64,000 bases of DNA from Streptomyces sp. NBC_01750 (GCF_035918095.1 NZ_CP109137.1:4652001-4716000); one strand, 5' to 3'. Numbered from the stretch's first letter, positions 46,656-56,286 are shown. Program-made: numbers and translations. The notes: generated by a model from the letters alone, not told the origin.

Positions 46656-47677
46656 GCCCGTGGCTGGTGTCGGCAATCGCGGGGCTGGGAGCTCTCTTCA
46701 TCGCTGCCCTGCTGACCGAGCCACTGCGGCGCCTGGCCATGCGACGCGGATACACCGACCAGCCGGACGCACGCAGAGTCCATGTCCGGCCCACGCCTTA
46801 TCTCGGCGGCATCGCGGTTGCGTTCGCCACCGTGGGCTCCGCGGGTGCGGCGACACTCGCCGCGAATGAGCATGACGCCACGGTTGGCGTCGTGCTCACC
46901 TGCGCCGCGCTCATCGCCGTTCTGGGCCTCACCGACGACCTGCGTCAGCTCAGCATCCGTTCTCGTGTCTGTGTCGAGGCGGCGGCAGCCCTGGTGGTGG
47001 TGGTGTGGTGCGGCCATCCGGTGCTCTTCGGTACATGGCTCGACGTGGTGATCTCGGTCGCCTGGATCCTCTTCACCACCAACGCGTTCAACCTGCTGGA
47101 CAACATGGACGGGGTGGTGTCCACGGTGACCGTGGTCACCGCGGGATTCCTCTGCTGCGCCGCTCTCTCCGGCGGTCTGGTGGGCACCGCCTCGGTCATG
47201 GCCGCCCTGGCAGGGGCCTGCGCAGGATTCCTCTTCCACAACTGGCATCCGGCGCGGATCTTTCTCGGTGACGCCGGCTCGCTTTTCGTGGGTTTTCTGG
47301 TGTCGTCCGCCACAGTGACCCTGCACAGGGACAACGCCGCTCTTTCCGGGTACACCAGTCTGTTCCTCATCACCTTGGTCGTCACCGCGGACACCGGCCT
47401 GGTCATGGTCGCGCGGCGCAGGGAGGGCAGGCCCGTGCTGCAGGGCGGCAGGGATCACATCGCCCACCGGCTCCGGCGCCTCGGGCTGACTGTTCGTCAA
47501 GTTGCCGTTGTCATCGGGAGTTTCGCGGCCATGACGTGCCTGACAGCAGTACTCGTCATGTTCAAGGTCCTCCCGCAGAACACCGTGCTGTTCACGGTTG
47601 TCACGGTGACCCTCGTGGCCTGGGGCCTGCTTCTGAGAGTCCCTGTTTACGCGGTAAGAGGGGAAGGGCAGAGCTGA
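46643..47677 (+). CDS. WecA/MraY-family polyprenyl-phosphate sugar-1-phosphate transferase
   Basis: The 344-residue protein has about ten membrane helices. Family motifs are LGLTDDLRQLS (Mg-binding DD), NAFNLLDNMDGV (DNMDG), FHNWHPARIFLGDAGSLFVGF and the loop GGRDHIAHRLRRLGL (HxxH). It transfers a HexNAc-1-phosphate from UDP to undecaprenyl phosphate, so it is the probable priming enzyme of the polysaccharide. It overlaps the upstream SDR gene by 13 nt and ends in a long hairpin that includes its stop codon. Confidence 0.9.
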   Translation: MSGLSPWLVSAIAGLGALFIAALLTEPLRRLAMRRGYTDQPDARRVHVRPTPYLGGIAVAFATVGSAGAATLAANEHDATVGVVLTCAALIAVLGLTDDLRQLSIRSRVCVEAAAALVVVVWCGHPVLFGTWLDVVISVAWILFTTNAFNLLDNMDGVVSTVTVVTAGFLCCAALSGGLVGTASVMAALAGACAGFLFHNWHPARIFLGDAGSLFVGFLVSSATVTLHRDNAALSGYTSLFLITLVVTADTGLVMVARRREGRPVLQGGRDHIAHRLRRLGLTVRQVAVVIGSFAAMTCLTAVLVMFKVLPQNTVLFTVVTVTLVAWGLLLRVPVYAVRGEGQS

Positions 47678-47711
47678 GGGGAGCCACGGCGACGCGCCGT
47701 GGCTCCCCTCA
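47675..47711. terminator. Bidirectional hairpin terminator overlapping the stop codon
   Basis: A perfect 17-bp stem (47675-47691 with 47695-47711) with a 3-nt loop begins at the TGA of the priming transferase gene and ends 10 nt before the convergent epimerase stop. Confidence 0.85.
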
Positions 47712-47720
47712 ACTCTGTCG

Positions 47721-48698
47721 TCAGCCCACTTCCACCGTGAGCGACTTGGCCGGTGGCAGCGCCGCGTACTCGGGCAGGGTACGGAACCAGCGCACGGTCT
47801 CGGCCAGTCCGCGGGGCAGCGGCACTTGGTCGACATCGGGGAAGAGCCCGCGCAGCAGACCATCGGCCGCCTGGGAATGGCGGACGTCTCCCACCCTCGC
47901 AGCCTCGTGCCGGATGTCGGCCGGCGACCCGACGATTTCCGCGAGCTGCTGGGCGAGATCGATGAGGGGCACCCGCGTACCGAAGGCCAGGTTCACAGGA
48001 TCGGGGTACGCGACCTTGCGCAGGACCGCGTCGGCCAGCACCCGGACGACGGTTCCGACATAGGTGAAGTCTCGCGTCTGCAGTCCGTCGCCGAAGACCC
48101 TCATGGGCGTGCCGCGCAGCAAGGCGTCGATGAAAGCCGGGATCACGGCGGCATAGGCATGGCCGGCCGACTGCAGCGGCCCGTAGACGTTGAAGAACCG
48201 GAACGCCAGGGCCCGGAGGTCGAACGAGGCGCCGTAGGCGAGGACATAGGCCTCGGTGGCGAGCTTGCTCGCGGCGTAGGGGCTCATCGGCCGGGTAGGC
48301 AGCGCCTCGTGTTTCGGAAGCACGGGAACGGCACCGTAGACCGAGGAGGACGAGGCGGCGACCACCGGGATGCGTGCGCGTCGGCAGGCCTCGAGGACGT
48401 ACACCGTCCCGGTCGCGTTGACGTGATGACTGGCGACCGGGTCCGCCAGGGAGCGCGGCACGGACGGGCGGGCCGCGAGGTGGACGACGGCGTCCATGCC
48501 GGCAACGACGCTCTCGAGGATGTCAGGATCGAGAATGCTGCCCTCGATCAGTTTCGCGTCGACTCCCGCCAGGTTGGCTGCGGAACCTGTGCTCAGGTCG
48601 TCCAGAGCGATGACCTTGCCCGCATCCGGACGCGACGCGAGCTCTCGGCAAAGGTTGGCGCCGATGAAGCCTGCGCCTCCGGTAACTAGGACGTTCAA
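47721..48698 (-). CDS. SDR nucleotide-sugar 4-epimerase (WbpP/GalE-like)
   Basis: The 325-residue extended SDR starts MNVLVTGGAGFIGANLC. It has AASSSSVYG and the catalytic SPYAASKLATEAY pair, then FFNVYGPLQSAGHAYAAVIPAF. The pattern fits UDP-glucose or UDP-N-acetylglucosamine 4-epimerases. It starts with TTG at 48698, overlapping the stop of the upstream glycosyltransferase gene by 4 nt (TTGA), so translation is coupled. It ends in a shared terminator. It likely supplies a galacto-configured donor for the glycan. Confidence 0.88.
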   Translation of the reverse strand: MNVLVTGGAGFIGANLCRELASRPDAGKVIALDDLSTGSAANLAGVDAKLIEGSILDPDILESVVAGMDAVVHLAARPSVPRSLADPVASHHVNATGTVYVLEACRRARIPVVAASSSSVYGAVPVLPKHEALPTRPMSPYAASKLATEAYVLAYGASFDLRALAFRFFNVYGPLQSAGHAYAAVIPAFIDALLRGTPMRVFGDGLQTRDFTYVGTVVRVLADAVLRKVAYPDPVNLAFGTRVPLIDLAQQLAEIVGSPADIRHEAARVGDVRHSQAADGLLRGLFPDVDQVPLPRGLAETVRWFRTLPEYAALPPAKSLTVEVG

Positions 48699-49903
48699 CA
48701 GTGCTCACCTTTCGAACGGGGTGCGGGCCACCAGCCGCGGGCGACGGCGATGGAGGTGTAGAGAGCCTGCGTGTCGGCCACCAGACGTTCCTCGCCGAAG
48801 CGCTGGGTGGTGAACATCCGCGCCTGTGTTCCCATCTCGCGGCGCAGTTCACCGTCGCGCAGAAGGGTCACGGTGTGGCGGGCGAGTTCGCCGGACGACA
48901 GTCCTGCCAGGAGCCCCGTCGTTCCGTCCTGTACGACCTCCGCGACGCTGCCGACGTTCGTGGCCACCGCCGGCAGTCCAGCCAGGCCGGCCTCGATCAG
49001 ACTGACCGGCATGCCTTCGTTGTCCGAGGTCAGCAACACCAGGTCGGCCGCCGCGTACACAGTCTCCACGTCTGCGCGCCAGCCCAGCAGATGGAGCGAG
49101 TCGCCGAGGTCGGTGATTACTTCCGGATCCGGCTGGAAGTCGCCCGATCCACACACGACGAAATGCACCCCGGGCACTGCATGGCGCACTTCGCGGGCCA
49201 CGGCGAGAAAGCGGTCGGGCCGCTTGATTCCGGTAATTCGCCCCACATAGGCGACCACGGGACAGCCCTGTGGGAGTCCGAGCAGTCGCCGGGCTTCCGC
49301 GGGCTCCGGTGCGCTCGCAAGCCTGGTTCCGGGCGGCACGACCGTGAATTGGTTCGCCTTTCCGATGCCGGCGGCGACGAGGTCGTCCCGCACCCGGCTG
49401 CCCACGGCAACCAACTTGTCGGAGAGGGCTGCCAGTCTGCGCTCGGCCTGCACGACGACGCGAGTCTTCGCCGGGGAGAAATAGCCGTGCAGGAGATGGC
49501 CGTGAAAGGTGTGCACTCTTGAGGGGACACGCGCCAGCACGGCGGCCGCCCGCCCCAGTGCGCCGGCTTTCGCCGTGTGCGTGTGGACGATATGGGGCCG
49601 GAACCGGCGCATGGCTGCCGCCAGTTCGAGCAGGCAGCGCACATCATCCGTGGGCCGCACAGCCCTTCCCAGGCCGTCGAGACGCTGGACCGGCAGGTCG
49701 GGTGCCCGCTGATCCAGATAGTCCGCCTCACCCGCACCCACAAGTCCGGCAATCAGACGATGGTCGAATCGCTCGCTGTCCAGACCTCGCATGAGGGCCG
49801 AGACCTGGACGGCCGGACCACCGATATTCATTCGCGTGATGACTCTCATCACGCGCAGGCGTGGGATGCCGAAACCCGTGCTTTGGTACGTAGCGGTCGA
49901 CAT
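48695..49903 (-). CDS. GT4-family glycosyltransferase
   Basis: The 402-residue GT-B enzyme has an N-terminal acceptor domain (VITRMNIGGPAVQVSALMRGL; HTHTAKAGALGRAAA; HTFHGHLLHGYFSP). The donor domain carries VVAYVGRITGIKRPDRFL and LLTSDNEGMPVSLIEAGLAG (EX7E). It adds one sugar to the lipid-linked repeat at the cytoplasmic face. There is no ribosome binding site; TAATAT lies 7 nt before the ATG at 49903, fitting a leaderless start, while a GTG at 49852 is an alternative. It is translationally coupled to the epimerase. Confidence 0.9.
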   Translation of the reverse strand: MSTATYQSTGFGIPRLRVMRVITRMNIGGPAVQVSALMRGLDSERFDHRLIAGLVGAGEADYLDQRAPDLPVQRLDGLGRAVRPTDDVRCLLELAAAMRRFRPHIVHTHTAKAGALGRAAAVLARVPSRVHTFHGHLLHGYFSPAKTRVVVQAERRLAALSDKLVAVGSRVRDDLVAAGIGKANQFTVVPPGTRLASAPEPAEARRLLGLPQGCPVVAYVGRITGIKRPDRFLAVAREVRHAVPGVHFVVCGSGDFQPDPEVITDLGDSLHLLGWRADVETVYAAADLVLLTSDNEGMPVSLIEAGLAGLPAVATNVGSVAEVVQDGTTGLLAGLSSGELARHTVTLLRDGELRREMGTQARMFTTQRFGEERLVADTQALYTSIAVARGWWPAPRSKGEHC

Positions 49904-50178
49904 GTGCCAGATATTAAGCCGAACACACTCCGGCATCCGGCAAGGGCGCGAAGTATGTGCCCGCTGCTTTGGGCAACCAGCCCGGAAATATTGCGAGCGG
50001 TCGCGCAATGGCCACCGTCAGCCCGGTATTGGGTCGATTCTCGTATCCCTCGCCGTAGCGTCGAAGCTGTTCTCGGCCGGGTTCTGATATACCGCGTCAG
50101 TACGTATGTTTTCTGCCGGGTTGAGCACGGGGTGCCGGCTTCTGCAGTGAATGCTCCCAGGAGGAAGGAGACCATGAG

Positions 50179-51066
50179 GTGATCGACTGCTCCAGCGAGG
50201 TAGAGCAGGGCAAGCGTTTCGCCTTCGGCCGCAACTGGCAGGAGTTCAGCCAGCTGGTCGACGAGGACCGTATCGCCGGCGCCCGGGAGTCCATCGTGGC
50301 GGCCTTGGGGACCAGCGATCTCGCAGGCCGCTCGTTCCTGGACATCGGCTGCGGCAGCGGGCTGTTCTCGCTGGCCGCACTCCAACTCGGCGCGAGGGTG
50401 CACTCCTTCGACTACGATCCCGACGCGGTGGCGACCACCGGGCGGCTGCGCGACCGTTACGCGCTCGACAGTGACTGGCGGGTGGAACAGGGTTCGGTGC
50501 TGGACTCCTCCCTGATTTCCCGCCTCGGACAGTTCGACATCGTCTACTCCTGGGGAGTGCTGCACCACACGGGTGCTCTCTGGGATGCCCTGGACGCCGC
50601 CTGCCGACTGGTTGCCCCCGGTGGGCTGCTGTATGTGTCGATCTACAACGACCAGGGTCTGCGCAGCCGCGCGTGGACACATGTCAAGCGCACGTACAAC
50701 GCCTCCGGCCCGGCGACGCGGCGCTTGCTGGTGGCCGGCAGCCGGATGTATCTGACGGCACCTGGACGCGCGGTCGCCCTGCTGAAGCTGGCCAGGTCGG
50801 GACGGCGTCCCGCCGGCGGCCAGGCCCGGCGCGCTCGCGGCATGTCCGCCCGATACGACCTCATCGACTGGGTCGGGGGCTATCCCTTCGAAGTCGCCGC
50901 TCCGGAAGAGGTGTTCCGTGTGGGCCGGCGCCATGGGATGGAACTGCGTCATCTCAAGACCTGCGGAGGGGGCCTGGGCTGCAACGAGTACGTCTTCGCC
51001 TCGTGTGCCGACCTGGACCCGGCGCAGACGTCGTCGGCGGTCCGCAGTGCGACGGCGGTGGCCTGA
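50179..51066 (+). CDS. Class I SAM-dependent methyltransferase (EPS locus)
   Basis: The 295-residue protein has a distinctive N-terminus (EQGKRFAFGRNWQEFSQLVDEDRI) before the SAM domain (SFLDIGCGSGLFSLAALQLGARV; FDIVYSWGVLHHTGALWDAL; PGGLLYVSIYNDQG). The C-terminal region ends GGGLGCNEYVFASC. It probably O- or N-methylates a glycan residue or lipid-linked intermediate (inference from position). The GTG at 50179 has GGAAGGAG with 8-nt spacing. A truncated second copy of its N-terminus lies at 57561. A bidirectional terminator follows. Confidence 0.88.
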   Translation: MIDCSSEVEQGKRFAFGRNWQEFSQLVDEDRIAGARESIVAALGTSDLAGRSFLDIGCGSGLFSLAALQLGARVHSFDYDPDAVATTGRLRDRYALDSDWRVEQGSVLDSSLISRLGQFDIVYSWGVLHHTGALWDALDAACRLVAPGGLLYVSIYNDQGLRSRAWTHVKRTYNASGPATRRLLVAGSRMYLTAPGRAVALLKLARSGRRPAGGQARRARGMSARYDLIDWVGGYPFEVAAPEEVFRVGRRHGMELRHLKTCGGGLGCNEYVFASCADLDPAQTSSAVRSATAVA

Positions 51067-51110
51067 CCGTACGTCCGGACCGCCGGCCTTCGCGGAAGGC
51101 CTGCGGCCGT

Positions 51111-51142
51111 CCGTCCCGGCACCGCCGTTGGTGCCGGGACGG
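51111..51142. terminator. Bidirectional hairpin terminator
   Basis: A perfect 13-bp stem (CCGTCCCGGCACC with its complement) has a 6-nt loop, between the convergent methyltransferase and glycosyltransferase genes. Confidence 0.8.
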
Positions 51143-51156
51143 CTGTTCCCCCGCCC

Positions 51157-52371
51157 TCACCTCGCGGATCTGCGCTCCAGCAGTTTGCGGTACAGGCTGA
51201 TGTGCCGCTCCACCATGGTGTCCGCGCTCAAGTGCTCAAGGGCCCACTGCCGGGCAGCGTTCCCGAGTCGTGTGGCGGCAGCGCCGTCGGTGAGCATCCA
51301 GTGCAGACCCTGCGCCAGGGCTTCGGTGTCTGCGGGGGGCACCAGCACACCTCGGTCCCGCAGCAACTCCGGTGTTCCGCCGACGGCGGTGGCAACTACG
51401 GGTCGGCCGACCGCCATGGCCTCCATGACCGCGTTGCTCAGGCCCTCCTCCAGAGAGGGCAGCACGACGACGTCCGCCCGGGCGAGGAAGGCGGGCACAT
51501 CCGTGCGATGGCTCAGAAAACGCACGTCGATGCCCAGCCGGTCGGCCTGCTGTTGCAGAGGGATCCGCTCGGGTCCTTCACCGATCAGCACGAGGGTGCA
51601 GAGCTGCCCCCGCTGCCGCAGCCGGCCTACGGCATCGAGCAGATACTGGTGGCCCTTGTACTTGCGCAGGTTGGCCACGCACAGCACGACCGGCAGGTCC
51701 GATGTCAGGTCAGCCGGGGCGACCGTCCGAAAATCCCGCGCTTCCATCCCGTTGTGAATGACGCCGATCCGGTCCTGTGACAGGCCCTCCTGCCGCCGGG
51801 CGTCCTCGGCCACGGCGTGTGCATTGGCCACGACGAAGTCGGTCATCCCGGTGGCGACCCGCTCCACGGCCAGCATTCCACGGCGTCCCTCCTTGAACGT
51901 GCCCAGACTGCGCCGCCCCGCCACGCACACCGGGACCCGTGCGATGCGAGCTGCGGGAGCCGCCGCGATGTAGCAGTGGAACAAGTAGGCGTGCAGGACC
52001 TGCGGCCGCGTGCGTCGCAGGTGTGCCACGAGCCTGGCGTACGCCTTCACGTCCGCCACGGTCCCTTCCACGGCACCCCGGAGATCGACCCATGGCCGGG
52101 CGATTCCGCGGCATCCCAGGCCGATCACATTCACCCCGGAACCGGACAGCTCTGCCATCCGCGGGCCACGTTCGGACAGCAGCAGCAGTGAGGTCTCGAT
52201 GCCTCGGTCAGCCAGACCCCGTGCCAGCATCACGATCTGTTTTTCCGCACCACCCAGCCCCAATTGCCCGATCATCAGACAGACTCGGGAAAGCTTGGTA
52301 TCGGCGGCGGTATCGCCGGCGTCCGGTACGGCTCTGGCGTCGCGGCATCCAGTCACTGATATCAGCTCCAT
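51157..52371 (-). CDS. GT4-family glycosyltransferase
   Basis: The 404-residue GT-B enzyme begins its fold at VCLMIGQLGLGGAEKQIVMLARGL. It carries HAYLFHCYIAAAPAARIARVP, the donor-domain VVLCVANLRKYKGHQYLL and VVLPSLEEGLSNAVMEAMAVG (EX7E). It extends the lipid-linked oligosaccharide. It is the last gene of the asnB-like, flippase, glycosyltransferase operon, 128 nt after the flippase stop. The ATG at 52371 lacks a strong ribosome binding site. Confidence 0.9.
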   Translation of the reverse strand: MELISVTGCRDARAVPDAGDTAADTKLSRVCLMIGQLGLGGAEKQIVMLARGLADRGIETSLLLLSERGPRMAELSGSGVNVIGLGCRGIARPWVDLRGAVEGTVADVKAYARLVAHLRRTRPQVLHAYLFHCYIAAAPAARIARVPVCVAGRRSLGTFKEGRRGMLAVERVATGMTDFVVANAHAVAEDARRQEGLSQDRIGVIHNGMEARDFRTVAPADLTSDLPVVLCVANLRKYKGHQYLLDAVGRLRQRGQLCTLVLIGEGPERIPLQQQADRLGIDVRFLSHRTDVPAFLARADVVVLPSLEEGLSNAVMEAMAVGRPVVATAVGGTPELLRDRGVLVPPADTEALAQGLHWMLTDGAAATRLGNAARQWALEHLSADTMVERHISLYRKLLERRSAR

Positions 52372-52499
52372 CCAGCCGGCGGTTCAGGCACGACACGAGC
52401 GTGCCTTCTTTCTTGTCCAGGCTCTCAGCACTATTTGCGTCGCTATCAACCGCGACGCGCGTCGGACGGGTGATGGCACGGCAACCAGGCCGAGGGCGG

Positions 52500-53816
52500 C
52501 TATCCGGGCGGCACGGAGGCCGCAGCCTGCTTGCCGGGCACGCACCGACGCACGGCGGCGAGGAGCACGAGCAGATCCGCGGCCGCGGGGAGCAGACTTC
52601 TGGCGCGGATGCCCGTCACCCCGGTGAACAGCCGCGTCTGAAGAGCACCCAACAGTACGTATGCCAGCGAGGAGGCCACGGCACAGCCGGCCGCCCCCCA
52701 CACGGGAATCAGCATCAGGTTCAGTGCGATGTTGACCGACAGGGCGATCACGGACGGGACGACAACCAGCTTCGCGCGGCGCAACCGCAGCAAGTAGGTG
52801 CTCGGCAGACGACTCGCCCCCAGAGCCATGACGCCGGGAGCCAGCAGCATCACGAGCGGCACCGCATCCGTGTACGCCGCGCCGTACACGGCGAGAACCA
52901 GCACCGGCGCGGCCAGCGTCAGCACCAGCGCCGCGGCCAGCCCCAGCAGGACCGCGTACCGGGTGATCCGCACCGTGATGTCGGCCGACTCGGTGTCGCT
53001 GGAGTTGAACTGGCGTTTCAGCATCACCTGGGACACGACATCCGCCAGCATGCGGCTGTACCCGGCGAGGCCGACCGCCAGCGAATAGATGCCCACCTCG
53101 CGTGCGCCCGCGAAGGCGCCGAGCAAGTAGATGTCCGCGTTCATCAGAAGGAACACCGAGGCAGGTCCCAGGTGATACCGGGCACCGGTGGCCACCGTCG
53201 TACGCGCCAGTTCCACATCCCGGCGGCGGCCCGCGATCGCGCCCGCCGCGCTGAACACCACCAGCGGGACACTCCCGGCGGCGATCCAGACGGCCAGCGC
53301 CGCCACGACGCTGAACCGCTCAACGGCCACCAGGGCGACCACAGCGGCGCATTGGACGACCGCGGCGGTCAGCATCGACCAGTTCGCCACCTGCACGCGC
53401 CCCCGCAGCAGCGCCACGTTGCCCGCGTAGTTCGACGCGATGCCGAGCGGAACGCTCAGGCAGGCCACGATGACCAGGTAGAGCCCCGGCAGGTGCAGGG
53501 TTTCGGGGCCGATCACGGCCACCACGGTCACCCCCGCAAGCCCGCTGAGCGTCCCGAGCGCGAGCCCGAGCGGCACGCAGTTACCGGCGAGCGCATCCCG
53601 CCGCCCGGCATCCGTCCACAGCGCGCTCTGCGCCTGCTCGCCCGACAGGTGCCCCAGCATGGTGGCTGTGGTGGCCACGGTGACCGCCATGTAGTAGATC
53701 CCGCGGCCCTCCGGCTGCAGCGACCGGGCGATGACAGCACTGGTGAGCACGGACATCACCAGGCACGCGGCCCGGCTGCCCAGTATGCCGAGCACCTGCC
53801 GCGCGGTGTCAGCCAC
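52500..53816 (-). CDS. Wzx-type polysaccharide flippase
   Basis: The 438-residue protein has 12-14 predicted helices of the MOP/PST flippase family. The N-terminal ILGSRAACLVMSVLTSAVIARSLQPEGRGIYYMAV is typical, with a flanked YLLGAFAGAREVGIYSLAVGLAG segment. It moves undecaprenyl-linked repeat units across the membrane for Wzy polymerisation. I chose the GTG at 53816 behind AGGGG; the start overlaps the 3' end of the amidotransferase gene by 8 nt. Two short stretches of the frame upstream of it are shadow coding. Confidence 0.88.
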   Translation of the reverse strand: MADTARQVLGILGSRAACLVMSVLTSAVIARSLQPEGRGIYYMAVTVATTATMLGHLSGEQAQSALWTDAGRRDALAGNCVPLGLALGTLSGLAGVTVVAVIGPETLHLPGLYLVIVACLSVPLGIASNYAGNVALLRGRVQVANWSMLTAAVVQCAAVVALVAVERFSVVAALAVWIAAGSVPLVVFSAAGAIAGRRRDVELARTTVATGARYHLGPASVFLLMNADIYLLGAFAGAREVGIYSLAVGLAGYSRMLADVVSQVMLKRQFNSSDTESADITVRITRYAVLLGLAAALVLTLAAPVLVLAVYGAAYTDAVPLVMLLAPGVMALGASRLPSTYLLRLRRAKLVVVPSVIALSVNIALNLMLIPVWGAAGCAVASSLAYVLLGALQTRLFTGVTGIRARSLLPAAADLLVLLAAVRRCVPGKQAAASVPPG

Positions 53817-55728
53817 AGTGCCCCTGGGCGGGTTGGGAAACAGCGCACGCGGTGTCCCAGGACTGTTCGGCGCACGTACGTTGCCACAGCTCGAACTGGA
53901 GCAGGGACCACAGCAGATTGGAACGGTCGCGTCCCTCGGAATGGTCCTGCAGCAGTCCTCGGACGACATCGGGCCGGAACAGTCCGCGGGCGCGAGCGGT
54001 GTGGTCGGTCAGCAGATCGTAGGCCAGCGGCCGCAGTTCGCAGCGAAGCCAGTCCGCCAGCGGCACCCCGAAGCCGGCTTTGGGCCGGTGGAGGAGCTCG
54101 GACGGCAGCCACGGCACCATGGCCTTCTTCAGCAGCGCCTTGGTCACCTGGCCGTCGACCTTCCACCCGCCCGGCAGGCCCGCGGCCCACTCCATCAGAT
54201 GATGGTCCAGGAACGGGGAACGGGCCTCCAGCGAGTGAGCCATGGTGGTGATGTCCACCTTCACGAGCAGGTCCCCCGGCAAGTACGTGTTGACGTCGAC
54301 GTCCATCAACCGGTTGACGTCCTCGTCGGCAGCGGAAGTGTCGAACGCGTGCCTGATCAGGTCGTTGCTGTCGATGCCGGCGACCTGCTCGTGCTGCGCC
54401 TCGGTGTACAGAGCGTTCTTGCCCTCGCCGGAGAAGTGGGACATGAGGCTGGCGTAGCGGTGCTGAGGTGTCTCACCCAGCAGCCGGATCCCTCGGCCGA
54501 CCCTGCGCAGCCGGGGGGTGGTATCCGCCTGCGCCAGGGCGGAACCGATACGGTCCAGCAGGCCGCGCAGCCGTTTCGGGGGCTGCATCCGCCCCACTCT
54601 TTTCATGAACGCGTAGCGCCGGTAGCCCCCGAAGCATTCGTCCCCTCCGTCGCCGTTGAGCACGACCGTCACGTGCCGACGGCTCAGCTCGGCCACGAAG
54701 AAGGAGGGAATGGCGGATGAGTCCGCGAACGGCTCGTCGAAATGCCGGGCCACGGTGGGCAGTACTTCCAGGGCGGACGACCCGACGACCACGAACTCGT
54801 GGTGGTCGGTTCCGTAGCGCCGGGCCACGGACGCCGCGTAGGACCGCTCGTCGTACCGCTGATCGTCGAATCCGATGCAGAAGGTCTTCACGGGCCGGTC
54901 ACTGAGCCGGGCCATCGCGGCCACGACCGCGGAGGAGTCGATGCCGCCGGACAGGAATGCCCCCAGCGGACGCTCACTGACCATGCGGACCCGTGTGGCA
55001 TCCAGCAGCAACTGCCGTGCTCGCTCGGCCGCCTCCCGCTCGCTGCCCACCGGTCGCGGAGTGAAGTCCAGCTTCCAGTAGCGCCGCAGGCGGGCCTCGC
55101 CGTCCTGCCACACCAGCAGGTGACCCGGTGGCAGCTTGCGGATGCCGCGGTAGATCGACCACGGAGCCGGCACGTACTGGTAGGTCAGATAGTGATGCAG
55201 GGCCACCGGATCCAGCTCCCGGGACACCGACGGATCGGCCACCAGAGCTTTCAGCTCCGAGGCGAACGCCAGTGAGGCCCCGGCCTGCCGGTAGTACAGA
55301 GGCTTCTTGCCCACCCGGTCCCGTGCGAGGAGCAGCCGTCGTCGTGCCGCGTCCCAGATGGCGAAGGCGAACATGCCGCGCAGGTGCTCGACCAGGTCCT
55401 CGCCGTGGTCCTCGTAGAGGTGGACCAGCACTTCGGTGTCGCTGCCGGTGGTGAAGCGGTGTCCGCGCGCGATCAACCGGTCACGCAGCTCAACGAAGTT
55501 GTAGATCTCGCCGTTGAAGACCGCCGCGACGGTGCCTTCCTCGTTGTAGACCGGCTGGTCGCCGCCGGCCACATCGATGATGGCGAGCCGGCGCATTCCC
55601 AGCGCGGCGTGGGCGTCGACGTGGTAACCCTCTCCGTCGGGTCCCCGATGGGCGATGAGGCGGCACATCTCCCTTACGTGGCCGGGGTCGGGAGGGCTGG
55701 TGGACACGATTCCGGCTACACCGCACAT
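53809..55728 (-). CDS. Asparagine-synthase-type glutamine amidotransferase
   Basis: The 639-residue protein has an N-terminal Ntn glutaminase (catalytic Cys2 in MCGVAGIV; RLIAHRGPDGEG; FNGEIYNF) and a C-terminal synthetase (PP-loop FLSGGIDSSAVVAAM; NGDGGDECFGGYRRY; SLEARSPFLDHHLMEWA). Classical asparagine synthesis is possible. The position as first gene before a Wzx flippase suggests a glycan-tailoring homologue like WbpS, which amidates uronic acids. The ATG at 55728 has GGGAG with 5-nt spacing and exactly exposes Cys2. It overlaps the flippase gene by 8 nt. Confidence 0.92.
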   Translation of the reverse strand: MCGVAGIVSTSPPDPGHVREMCRLIAHRGPDGEGYHVDAHAALGMRRLAIIDVAGGDQPVYNEEGTVAAVFNGEIYNFVELRDRLIARGHRFTTGSDTEVLVHLYEDHGEDLVEHLRGMFAFAIWDAARRRLLLARDRVGKKPLYYRQAGASLAFASELKALVADPSVSRELDPVALHHYLTYQYVPAPWSIYRGIRKLPPGHLLVWQDGEARLRRYWKLDFTPRPVGSEREAAERARQLLLDATRVRMVSERPLGAFLSGGIDSSAVVAAMARLSDRPVKTFCIGFDDQRYDERSYAASVARRYGTDHHEFVVVGSSALEVLPTVARHFDEPFADSSAIPSFFVAELSRRHVTVVLNGDGGDECFGGYRRYAFMKRVGRMQPPKRLRGLLDRIGSALAQADTTPRLRRVGRGIRLLGETPQHRYASLMSHFSGEGKNALYTEAQHEQVAGIDSNDLIRHAFDTSAADEDVNRLMDVDVNTYLPGDLLVKVDITTMAHSLEARSPFLDHHLMEWAAGLPGGWKVDGQVTKALLKKAMVPWLPSELLHRPKAGFGVPLADWLRCELRPLAYDLLTDHTARARGLFRPDVVRGLLQDHSEGRDRSNLLWSLLQFELWQRTCAEQSWDTACAVSQPAQGHCG

Positions 55729-56286
55729 AAACGCTCCCAACGTGATGCACCGTCAGATGACTGGTCGGTCGACATCGCCGGCCCCTGCTTGCCGGTGCAC
55801 CGCTTCCCGGGCTGACCGCCAAAGCCTGATACATACCACACAGATGTGGACATTTCGCCGGTCCTGCCGGCGTGACGACCATTCTTTCTTTTTCGGTAGA
55901 TATCACTGGTTCTGTGATCCGGTGATCTCTTCCGTTCGGCACCGTCAGCGTCGCGGTCAGGCCCGACCGGCGCGTTATGGTCGCCGAGCCCTGACTGGGG
56001 TCTGCACGTGGGCGGCCACCTGGGTCGCCGGTGGGGCCCGCAGCCACCGGCATCGGTGCTTGAAATCCGCCAACAACCCGCGCCACAGCGGCCCGACCAT
56101 CTCCCCTCCGTCGGGATGCTGATTGGTTCCACAAGCAGTGCGCCTCATCGGGTCGTTCGGATCAGCGCGCCCGGCCAGGTCAGGCTTCCTCAAGTTGTTT
56201 CTCCGGTAATGATGGGCTACTTGATTCGCGGAGTTCTCCGTGACTCCATGAAAGAAGTGAGTGATGGTCAATCTGGTGGGCGGGCA
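55729..56286. other. Divergent intergenic region, 558 bp
   Basis: No gene that I can support lies between the amidotransferase and polymerase genes. The middle part (about 55830-55930) is clearly more AT-rich than its surroundings, with ATTCTTTCTTTTTCGG and a small CCACA-CAGA-TGTGG inverted repeat at 55836-55849. It probably holds the divergent promoters of both transcription units. Reading frames inside it lack actinobacterial codon bias. Confidence 0.6.
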
